6,594 bases of DNA from contig JAGYOV010000055.1 in NCBI GenBank assembly GCA_018399375.1, positions 1 through 6,594 of the forward strand. Reading direction: 5' to 3'. Positions 1 through 5,708 of this stretch are shown one piece after another. Made by a program: the position numbers and the translations under genes. Position 1 is the stretch's first letter. Each line of letters begins with the position of its first letter. The notes under the pieces were generated by a model. It saw only the letters and a program-made list of their open reading frames with translations, had not been told where the DNA came from and made no database searches. This DNA is from Dehalococcoidia bacterium. GTDB lineage: Bacteria > Chloroflexota > Dehalococcoidia > GIF9 > AB-539-J10.

Positions 1-1
1 C

Positions 2-379
2 TGCATAAAATACGCGAAGGAGCGCGTACAGTTTGGCAAACCGTTAGGTGGGCATCAGTTAATACAGGGTACGATAGCGGAGATGGCGACGAGGATAGAA
101 GCGGCAAGGTTGCTGGCCTACCGCGTTGCCGATCTCAAGAGCAGAGGGATCCGTCATATTAAAGAGATGTCATATGCCAAGTATTTTGCTACCGAGAATG
201 CGCTCTGGATAACGGCCGAGGCGGTCAAGATATTTGGCTCCTTTGGCACTTTTGATGAATATCCTGTAGGGCATCACTATCAGGATGCCATTACATCTAC
301 AATTCTGGGAGGTACGAGCAACATACACAGGCTAACCATCGGTCAGCAGCTGATCGAGATGGCTGCCTTCGCGGGCTGA
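2..379 (+). CDS. Acyl-CoA dehydrogenase, C-terminal part (5' end outside window)
   Basis: This FAD-dependent enzyme makes an alpha,beta double bond in an acyl-CoA and hands the electrons to electron transfer flavoprotein. The frame is open from base 2, and 125 residues of the C-terminal alpha-helical domain are visible out of about 380 usual for the family. Signature stretches seen are YAKERVQFGKPLGGHQ near the start (the conserved RxxFGxPLxxxQ segment) and, near the end, ILGGTSNIHRLTIGQQLI, which contacts FAD and substrate. The position that carries the catalytic Glu in medium-chain enzymes (YEGT) is Gly here (codon 308-310). Isovaleryl-CoA and long-chain dehydrogenases also have Gly or Ala there and use a Glu on helix G, which would lie upstream of this window. 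A start at the internal ATG 83 is not credible because homology continues upstream of it. The fixC-like gene begins 12 nt downstream, so the two are probably co-transcribed and linked in electron flow. Substrate chain length cannot be told. Confidence 0.95.
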   Translation, partial: CIKYAKERVQFGKPLGGHQLIQGTIAEMATRIEAARLLAYRVADLKSRGIRHIKEMSYAKYFATENALWITAEAVKIFGSFGTFDEYPVGHHYQDAITSTILGGTSNIHRLTIGQQLIEMAAFAG

Positions 380-391
380 GGTATTGTTGTT

Positions 392-1681
392 ATGGAACAG
401 GAGTTCGATGCCATAGTAGTGGGAGCGGGGCCAGCGGGAAGTGCCTGTGCTTACAAGCTGGCTAATGCAGGGTTGCAGGTGCTGGTGATAGATCGGGGGA
501 AGTTCGTTGGGGCCAAGAATATGTGGGGGGGTGCATTTTATGGTGGGGACTTGCTGAATTTACTGCCGAATTTCTGTGAAGAAGCGCCATTTGAAAGGTA
601 TGTGACGCGGCAGAAAATTTCCTTCCTCACAGAGGAGGATTGCCTCTCTGTAGATTTTGCCAGCCCTAAATTCAAGGAGCCAGCACCCCATGGATTCGTC
701 ATGCTGCGGTCCAAGTTCGATCGCTGGTTTGCAGACAAAGCCCAGGAAGCGGGTGCCGTAGTGGCCCCAGGGCTGGGTGCGGATGATCTCTTATGGGATG
801 GTTCTCGGGTAGTGGGAGTAAAGGCTGGCAGCGATGAGCTGCCCGCCAGCGTAGTTGTTGCTTGTGATGGAGCAAATTCTGGCATGGCTCAGAAAGCTGG
901 GCTCCAGAAAGAGCTTTCATCTGAAGATATGAAACAAGGGGTAAAAGAGGTCATTGAGTTATCAGAAGAGATAATTGAACAGCGTTTTGGTTTATCGGGG
1001 AAGGAAGGCATAGCATGGGAATTCGTTGGCTCATGTACACAGGGTTTGCCAGGAGGGGGTTTTATCTATACCAATAAGGACAGCCTATCGGTAGGCATTG
1101 TAGTGCAGTTGGACGCTCTGGTTAAAAGAAAAGTGCAGGCTAACGATTTACTTGAAGGATTTAAGAGCCATCCGGAAGTAGCGAGGGTAATTGAAGGCGG
1201 CAAGCTGGTGGAGTATTCTGCACATCTTATACCGGTTTCTGGAATAAATATGATGCCGGAATTGTCCAGAGATGGTTTTCTGGTGGCAGGAGATGCTGCT
1301 GCATTGGTACTGGGAACGGGGCTGATACTGGAAGGAGCTAACTTCGCCGTTGCTTCCGGGATAGCTGCAGCTGAGACTGTGATAGAAGCAAAGGAAAGAG
1401 GAGATTTTTCCAATGAGTCTCTCTCTATGTATCGCAGGTTGCTGGAGGATAGCTATGTTCTCAAGGATTTGAGAACATTCCGAAAGGCACCACATTTTCT
1501 GGAAAATCCTCATATCTATAATCTCTATCCCGAGTTAGCCTGCGACGTGGCACGGCGAGTTTTCATTGGTGATGGTCAACCTAGAAAGACGACATGGGAT
1601 AATGTTAGAGATTCTCTCAAAGGGAGAGCGTCGTTGTTACAAATACTCCCTGACCTATGGCAGGGGAAGGGGGCCATATGA
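392..1681 (+). CDS. fixC: FixC-type flavoprotein, electron transfer flavoprotein:quinone oxidoreductase family
   Basis: This FAD protein accepts electrons from the EtfAB (FixAB) flavoprotein and passes them to membrane quinone, working with the small ferredoxin FixX. Its 429 residues match the length of FixC, which lacks the C-terminal iron-sulfur domain of mitochondrial ETF-QO. The N-terminal Rossmann motif GAGPAG is at residues 11-16, with the ribose-binding acidic residue D34 in VIDRG. The family-typical GAKNMWGGAFY follows at about 40-50. The second FAD motif GDAA (300-303) is followed by a GTGLILEGANFAVASG segment, where the quinone and flavin site of this family lies. The SYVLKDLRTFRKAP region and a C-terminal LKGRASLLQILPDLW stretch are also FixC-like. 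The start is supported by GAGGT (378-382), which overlaps the preceding stop codon, 9 nt before ATG. The gene ends in an ATGA overlap with fixX, implying coupled translation. Geranylgeranyl reductase-like oxidoreductases share the fold, but the FixX partner makes FixC the better call. Confidence 0.94.
   Translation: MEQEFDAIVVGAGPAGSACAYKLANAGLQVLVIDRGKFVGAKNMWGGAFYGGDLLNLLPNFCEEAPFERYVTRQKISFLTEEDCLSVDFASPKFKEPAPHGFVMLRSKFDRWFADKAQEAGAVVAPGLGADDLLWDGSRVVGVKAGSDELPASVVVACDGANSGMAQKAGLQKELSSEDMKQGVKEVIELSEEIIEQRFGLSGKEGIAWEFVGSCTQGLPGGGFIYTNKDSLSVGIVVQLDALVKRKVQANDLLEGFKSHPEVARVIEGGKLVEYSAHLIPVSGINMMPELSRDGFLVAGDAAALVLGTGLILEGANFAVASGIAAAETVIEAKERGDFSNESLSMYRRLLEDSYVLKDLRTFRKAPHFLENPHIYNLYPELACDVARRVFIGDGQPRKTTWDNVRDSLKGRASLLQILPDLWQGKGAI
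1455..1478 (+). repeat. Perfect 10-bp inverted repeat (hairpin) inside fixC
   Basis: ATGTTCTCAA (1455-1464) and TTGAGAACAT (1469-1478) are exact reverse complements around the loop GGAT, so the mRNA could fold a stable short hairpin. It encodes the conserved FixC segment YVLKDLRTF, so protein constraint may account for it. Confidence 0.6.
1667..1673 (+). promoter_or_regulatory. Ribosome binding site of fixX
   Basis: AAGGGGG lies 4 nt before the ATG at 1678, inside the last codons of fixC and part of the purine-rich run 1662-1673. It decides between two in-frame ATGs: the one at 1657 would place the Shine-Dalgarno sequence inside the gene and would add seven residues that FixX proteins do not have. 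Confidence 0.65.
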
Positions 1682-1956
1682 AAGTCATTAGCGTTGAAGA
1701 TAAGCTATCGGTTAATAAATTTGATATTGACAAGGATGTCCATATCAGAATTGCTGAGGATATATGCCAGACGTGCAATCATCACGCTTGCATCTATGTT
1801 TGTCCCGCCAGTTGTTACAAGTTGAGTGATGGAGGCATTACATTCTCTTATGAAGGGTGCTTGGAATGTGGTAGCTGTAATATTGCCTGTGATAAGGGGG
1901 CCATTGACTGGACTCTGCCGAGGCCAGGTTTTGGTATATGTTATCAGTATGGCTGA
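1678..1956 (+). CDS. fixX: FixX ferredoxin-like protein, partner of FixC
   Basis: This small iron-sulfur protein stands in for the C-terminal cluster domain of ETF:quinone oxidoreductase and relays electrons together with FixC. It has 92 residues, the usual FixX length. The start MKVISVEDKLSVNKFDID and the end GFGICYQYG are characteristic of FixX; the E. coli protein likewise has KLGVNKF near its start and ends in FGVEFRYG. Two cysteine groups are seen: C30-x2-C33-x4-C38-x3-C42-P and C61-x2-C64-x2-C67-x3-C71. This is enough for two [4Fe-4S] clusters, with C46 and C88 as extra cysteines. The start at 1678 is preferred over the in-frame ATG at 1657 because it overlaps the fixC stop as ATGA and has a purine-rich ribosome site just upstream. 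etfB follows after 12 nt. The call is firm; the cluster type is inferred from cysteine spacing. Confidence 0.94.
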   Translation: MKVISVEDKLSVNKFDIDKDVHIRIAEDICQTCNHHACIYVCPASCYKLSDGGITFSYEGCLECGSCNIACDKGAIDWTLPRPGFGICYQYG

Positions 1957-1968
1957 AAAGGAGTATAA

Positions 1969-2769
1969 ATGAATATCATAGTGTGCGTTAAACAGGTTCT
2001 GGACCCGGATATTCCGCCAGCGAAGTTTAGAGTGGATTCTGCCAGCAAGAAGGTAGTTCCTCCTGAGGGTATACCACCTGTGATAAATCCATATGATGCC
2101 CAGGCTGTTGAGCTGGCGTTGAGATTGAAAGAGAAGCACGGGGGCAAGATAAGTGTGTTGACGGTGGGCAGCAACGGTGCAGATAAAGTTGTAAAGCATG
2201 CTATCTCGATGGGTGCTGACGAAGGAGTTGTCCTTTCCGATGAAACATTTGAAGGGTCCGATAGTTTTTCGGTGGCCTATATCCTGAGCAAAGCAATAGA
2301 GAAGATTGGAGAGTATGATCTTGTGTTATGTGGGCGCCAGGCCGCGGATTGGGATGAGGGGTTGGTAGGGTCTGTAGTTGCTGAGAATCTGGGGACATCA
2401 CTGGTTACGCTGGCTGAAGATGCTGAGGCCGTTGACGATGGTTTGAAAGTGAAACGTGTGACGCTCGATGGCTACCAGGTGTTTGTTGTTCCTCTGCCGG
2501 CAGTAGTTACGGTGAGCAATGAAGTCGGTCAGGCCAGGTTGCCTTCGGGTTTGGGCATCATATCGGCTGCCCGGCGACAAATTCCTGTTTGGAAAGCTGA
2601 AGATCTGGGAGTTGATCCTTCTCTAGTTGGAAGCACAGCTGCGCGCCGGAAGCTGTTTGCGCTGTCCGTTCCGGCAAGAGAACGCAAGTGTGAAATTATT
2701 GAAGGGGAAACGCCTGCTGAGGCGGCAACCAAACTGGCAGTGCGCTTGAGAGAAGCTGGAGCAATATAG
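1969..2769 (+). CDS. fixA: Electron transfer flavoprotein beta subunit (EtfB/FixA)
   Basis: This is the small subunit of the heterodimeric electron transfer flavoprotein. It packs against EtfA, binds AMP or, in bifurcating forms, a second FAD, and carries the loop that docks on dehydrogenases. It is 266 residues long, normal for the family. Visible landmarks are the start MNIIVCVKQVLDP, the INPYDAQAVELAL motif (39-51), the nucleotide-binding stretch GRQAADWDEGLVG (122-134), and the recognition loop GQARLPSGLGIISAARR (187-203), whose L191 aligns with the dehydrogenase-anchoring leucine of human ETF. A strong AAGGAG (1958-1963) sits 5 nt before ATG. The 22-nt spacing to etfA is typical of an obligate subunit pair. 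Because fixC and fixX lie directly upstream I prefer the FixA name, but the protein could equally act as a plain ETF for the adjacent acyl-CoA dehydrogenase. Confidence 0.95.
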   Translation: MNIIVCVKQVLDPDIPPAKFRVDSASKKVVPPEGIPPVINPYDAQAVELALRLKEKHGGKISVLTVGSNGADKVVKHAISMGADEGVVLSDETFEGSDSFSVAYILSKAIEKIGEYDLVLCGRQAADWDEGLVGSVVAENLGTSLVTLAEDAEAVDDGLKVKRVTLDGYQVFVVPLPAVVTVSNEVGQARLPSGLGIISAARRQIPVWKAEDLGVDPSLVGSTAARRKLFALSVPARERKCEIIEGETPAEAATKLAVRLREAGAI

Positions 2770-2791
2770 ATAACGATAAGGAGATGAGCTA

Positions 2792-3790
2792 ATGGCTGAG
2801 AATAAGGGCGTATTGGTATGTGGTGAGGTAGTGGGGAGTAAGGTCGCTGCAATTACTGCAGAACTGCTGAACGCAGGCAAAAAGCTAAAAGATGAACTGG
2901 GGCAACCATTGTTTGCTCTGCTTATCGGGAAGGATATCGAGGAAGGTGCTAAAGAGGCCATCATCCTGGGAGCAGATAAAGCATATACTATTGAAGGGCC
3001 TGCTTTCCCCGATGCGCTCCCGGAAATCTATGTGTCGTTGGTAGCGGCTGCCTGTGAGAAGTTGTCGCCATCTGTAGTTATTATGGGACAAACTGATATG
3101 GGGCGTGATGTTGCCCCTCGGCTGGCTGCAAAACTGAAAACTACAGCTGTTCTGGATTGTGTTGCTCTTGAGGTAGATCCCGATACCAAGGTGCTTTTGC
3201 AAACGCGGCCGGCTTATGGAGGTAATGCGACAGCGGTATGGGTGACAGAATCTCAGCCCCAGATAGCGACACTGAGGCCAAGGTCGGTGGCAGCAGCCCA
3301 ACCTGATACCTCACGAAAGGGGGAGGTAGAGTCACTTTCTATAGGGATAGATGATTCTGCAGTTAAGGGTAAACTGGCGGAAACGGTAAAAGCGGAAGCA
3401 GAGGGCATAAAACTTGAAGACGCCAAAGTTATCGTAGCTGGAGGTGGAGGCATTGGCGGTGCCGAGGGATTTGAGTCTCTCAAGGAACTTGCTTCACTAC
3501 TCGGTGGCACGATAGGGGTAACGAGAGTTCCCTGTGACGAAGGGTGGTTGCCCCTGACGCTAGAAATTGGCCAGACGGGGCGCATTGTGGCACCTGATCT
3601 TTACATTGCAGTAGGCATTTCGGGGGCTCCGCAGCATATGGCGGGATGTTCCGGATCGAAATGCATAGTGACCATAAATAAAGATCCTGACGCTAACATT
3701 TTCAAGGAGTCCAACTTTGGTGTTGTGGCGGATTACAAGCAAGCGATACCTGCTTTCATCAAGAAATGCAAGGAACTGCGATCGTCATAA
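2792..3790 (+). CDS. fixB: Electron transfer flavoprotein alpha subunit (EtfA/FixB)
   Basis: This is the large ETF subunit. Its C-terminal domain binds the FAD that shuttles electrons between the dehydrogenase (or bifurcating flavin) and FixC. It has 332 residues, as expected. The N-terminal domain (about 6-180) has the TDMGRDVAPRLAAKL and QTRPAYGGNATA segments of the family. The FAD domain (about 210-332) shows VIVAGGGGIGG (213-223), TRVPCDEGWLP with conserved R245, GQTGRIVAPDLYIAVGISGAPQH (starting at 260) with the flavin-contacting H282, and INKDPDANIF followed by GVVADY. One departure is seen: the usual GGRG turn reads GGGG, so the Arg at position 219 is Gly. The ribosome site AAGGAG (2778-2783) is 8 nt before ATG. 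The gene follows etfB closely and is followed by the radical SAM gene after 15 nt. The family call is secure; the choice between ordinary and bifurcating ETF is not. Confidence 0.95.
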   Translation: MAENKGVLVCGEVVGSKVAAITAELLNAGKKLKDELGQPLFALLIGKDIEEGAKEAIILGADKAYTIEGPAFPDALPEIYVSLVAAACEKLSPSVVIMGQTDMGRDVAPRLAAKLKTTAVLDCVALEVDPDTKVLLQTRPAYGGNATAVWVTESQPQIATLRPRSVAAAQPDTSRKGEVESLSIGIDDSAVKGKLAETVKAEAEGIKLEDAKVIVAGGGGIGGAEGFESLKELASLLGGTIGVTRVPCDEGWLPLTLEIGQTGRIVAPDLYIAVGISGAPQHMAGCSGSKCIVTINKDPDANIFKESNFGVVADYKQAIPAFIKKCKELRSS

Positions 3791-3795
3791 GGAAA
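3789..3795 (+). promoter_or_regulatory. Ribosome binding site supporting a GTG start
   Basis: AAGGAAA overlaps the etfA stop codon and lies 10 nt before the GTG at 3806. The in-frame ATG at 3821 would be 25 nt away with no closer purine-rich site, so the GTG start of the radical SAM gene is favoured. Confidence 0.5.
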
Positions 3796-3805
3796 TCTTC
3801 TTGTA

Positions 3806-5623
3806 GTGCATATTAATGCAATGGAAGAACATGTCTTCCATTATGGCCTGCGGGTGGGAAAGGAGTATCGTGCAGGGGATGCTCTTCTGGAAATGGTAAG
3901 GATGCAGCTGCAGAATATCCTGGATATTGCAGTTCTGACGGAAAATGGGAAAGAGATATCTCCAGATGGATTCAGTTTACTTCTGGATAGGGCGACTACG
4001 CATGAGATAAGGGCCTGTGGTGCGCATGATATGCTGGAAACCCATGATGGATCCAGCATATATGAACCGAGAATAGATTTTATCAGGAAACAAATTGAGA
4101 GCTTGTTAAGCGTTGTAGAGTTGGAAAGTGTGGGGCAGCCAGTCCCCATTGATGGGTTTAGGCTGAGGGACCTCTCCAACTGGCTCACCTTTGGCTATTT
4201 TGATAGTGGCGAAATTCTGGAGTACGCAGCATCGCGCTGCAACTGTGATTGTGTTTTTTGCTATAACAAAGGCGCTCCATCTTCTCTTGCCCTGAGAAGG
4301 ATAAAAGAGACTGCTGAAGAGGAATTAAGTGAGATAAAGACTAGGCTGAGGTATTTGTCTCCTGATGCTGGTAAGGGGTTATTCCCTAATCCTCCTCTTA
4401 GCTATGATTTCATGGCACATCCTTATTTTAGAGAGATCCTATACTCTCTGAAGGAAAAGACGTCACAACCACTGAGAATAAGCACTAATGGCAAAAACTT
4501 AACGCCGGAGGTAATTGATGAACTTGCCAATCTTGGCTCAATTTACCTGTACTTCTCTCTAAATACCTCTTCTCCCGAACGACGCAGGAAACTGATGAGA
4601 GATAACGATCCTAGTGTAGCGATTTCCGCACCAGCCCTGCTAAGGGAAAAAGGTATTCCTTACGCTGCTGTTATTGTGCCCTGGCCAGAGGGTTCGATAG
4701 ATGAAATGTGCCGGGATCTCTCCCGGACAGTGGCTTATGTTGATAGTTGTGGAGCACATCTTGTCGAGGTAAATCTCCCCGGTTACTCCAGTGAATTTTC
4801 GCAGAAAGATCTATTCGACCTGGACGAGGTCTGGCAGGCTTGTGTCGCTACTATAAGAGATCTGAGGGAAGAAATTGGATGCCCTATTGTGGCTATGCCC
4901 ACTATGTATGAAGAAAACCTCTGTGAAGAGCATAAGAACCTACCAAGGATAATAGGAATAGTTAGAAACTCTCCTGCCGCTCGCAGCGATCTCAGGAGAG
5001 GAGATGTTATAGTAGGGATAAATAATGTTCGCATAAAGAGCAGACCTCAGGCTAGAGACATGCTCTTTATGCTGCAGTCGAGCAACCAGAGAACAGCTCG
5101 ATTTGCCATCAATAGGCTGGGGCATGAGATTAACTTGACAATGAATCTCGAAGACTTTGAGTACCCTTATACCAAAGAATTTGACCGGCATCTAGGAGTG
5201 GTTTTTATGGGTACTGGTTTAAGATTAAGTTATGTTGAAAAGCTGAGAGAAATAATAGATGAAAGTGGCGCCAAAGATATTCTCTTCCTGTCGTCCACTC
5301 TGGTGAAACCGACTTTTGAGCAGTGTCTTAGAGAGTCGCACCTGTTTAGCTCCAGCAATTTCGAACTAACTATTGAAGTCCCCCGAAACGGTTACTTTGG
5401 AGGGAATATATTTATGGGAGATCTTCTGGTAGTGCAGGATTTCATTGACCATATCAAGCATTATCTGGAGCGACAATCTCCTCCTGACCTCGTGGTGATA
5501 CCATCATCTCCCTTCTCTCGAGGATCATGGAGGCGAGATCTGATGGGAAGGGTATATCTCGATATAGAACGGGAAACAGGTGTGCCAGTAAAGCTGCTTG
5601 AATGTAACACTATCTATGATTAG
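3806..5623 (+). CDS. Radical SAM protein with internal PDZ domain and DUF512-like C-terminus, function unknown
   Basis: The 605-residue protein appears to have four parts. Residues 1 to about 135 are an unrecognised, partly helical N-terminal region. At about 136-375 is a radical SAM core with the cluster motif C145-x3-C149-x2-C152 (followed by Y153) and an extra C147 inside it. Core strands such as LRISTNGKNLTPEVIDELANLG (STNG at 226-229) and AAVIVPWPEG (P292) follow. The usual GGE motif is not visible where expected, near PPLSYD (196-201). Residues about 379-450 form a PDZ domain: RIIGIVRNSPAA, then L-R-R-G-D-V-I (GDVI at 399-402). Residues about 455-605 resemble DUF512: NGYFGGNIFMGDLLVVQDF (from N528), then DLVVIPSSPFSRG and a final ETGVPVKLLE. 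DUF512 proteins pair a radical SAM core with PDZ; no reaction is known to me. The gene is 15 nt after etfA and probably in the same operon, hinting at a role tied to that pathway. The start is GTG; ATG 3821 is the alternative. Confidence 0.82.
   Translation: MHINAMEEHVFHYGLRVGKEYRAGDALLEMVRMQLQNILDIAVLTENGKEISPDGFSLLLDRATTHEIRACGAHDMLETHDGSSIYEPRIDFIRKQIESLLSVVELESVGQPVPIDGFRLRDLSNWLTFGYFDSGEILEYAASRCNCDCVFCYNKGAPSSLALRRIKETAEEELSEIKTRLRYLSPDAGKGLFPNPPLSYDFMAHPYFREILYSLKEKTSQPLRISTNGKNLTPEVIDELANLGSIYLYFSLNTSSPERRRKLMRDNDPSVAISAPALLREKGIPYAAVIVPWPEGSIDEMCRDLSRTVAYVDSCGAHLVEVNLPGYSSEFSQKDLFDLDEVWQACVATIRDLREEIGCPIVAMPTMYEENLCEEHKNLPRIIGIVRNSPAARSDLRRGDVIVGINNVRIKSRPQARDMLFMLQSSNQRTARFAINRLGHEINLTMNLEDFEYPYTKEFDRHLGVVFMGTGLRLSYVEKLREIIDESGAKDILFLSSTLVKPTFEQCLRESHLFSSSNFELTIEVPRNGYFGGNIFMGDLLVVQDFIDHIKHYLERQSPPDLVVIPSSPFSRGSWRRDLMGRVYLDIERETGVPVKLLECNTIYD
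4029..4061 (+). repeat. Perfect 10-bp inverted repeat inside the radical SAM gene
   Basis: ATATGCTGGA (4029-4038) and TCCAGCATAT (4052-4061) are exact reverse complements separated by 13 nt. The repeat lies in the unrecognised N-terminal coding region, about 225 nt after the start codon. No function can be assigned. Confidence 0.55.
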
Positions 5624-5635
5624 GAAAGAGGCTAG

Positions 5636-5664
5636 TTGACAGCAATTTAGCGGAGTCGTAAACT
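5636..5664 (+). promoter_or_regulatory. Probable sigma-70-type promoter for the hyuA-like gene
   Basis: A perfect TTGACA (5636-5641) is followed after exactly 17 nt by TAAACT (5659-5664), a 4 of 6 match to TATAAT. It lies in the only sizeable intergenic gap of the window (5624-5708) and would give a leader of roughly 35-40 nt before the ATG at 5709. This is an inference from consensus only. No terminator hairpin with a T-run is seen after the radical SAM gene, so read-through from the upstream operon could also feed this gene. Confidence 0.5.
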
Positions 5665-5686
5665 TAATACCTTTGCAAAAGTTAAG
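5663..5686 (+). promoter_or_regulatory. Small dyad around the predicted transcription start (possible operator)
   Basis: CTTAA (5663-5667) and TTAAG (5682-5686) are inverted copies flanking the palindrome TTTGCAAA (5672-5679); the two symmetry centres differ by 1 nt. The element overlaps the end of the -10 box and the expected start site, where a repressor could act. The arms are short and AT-rich, so chance is quite possible. Confidence 0.25.
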
Positions 5687-5697
5687 CAATAGAAAAT

Positions 5698-5704
5698 AGG
5701 AGGT
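5698..5704 (+). promoter_or_regulatory. Ribosome binding site of the hyuA-like gene
   Basis: AGGAGGT is a near-perfect Shine-Dalgarno sequence, 4 nt before the ATG at 5709. It fixes the start of the gene and suggests strong translation. Confidence 0.8.
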
Positions 5705-5708
5705 AAAT

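Noticed and set aside
83..379. Start of an independent 98-residue gene at ATG 83
   Set aside because: Acyl-CoA dehydrogenase homology continues in frame back to the left edge (the RVQFGKPLGGHQ segment), so this is an internal Met of a truncated gene.
538..885. Minus-strand open frame of 115 codons opposite fixC
   Set aside because: It lies wholly opposite a well-supported gene, has a low-complexity Ser/Pro/Thr-rich translation with no family features, and lacks a convincing ribosome site.
1657..1677. Upstream in-frame ATG for fixX
   Set aside because: It would put the purine-rich ribosome site inside the gene, lengthen the overlap with fixC and add seven residues not seen in FixX proteins. 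The ATGA start at 1678 fits better.
1705..2199. Minus-strand open frame of 164 codons opposite fixX and etfB
   Set aside because: It spans two clear genes and their junction on the other strand. Its composition is not protein-like for any family I know, so it is a shadow frame.
5624..5662. Terminator after the radical SAM gene
   Set aside because: No GC-rich stem followed by a T-run is present in the gap; the only dyad there is AT-rich and lies at the promoter.
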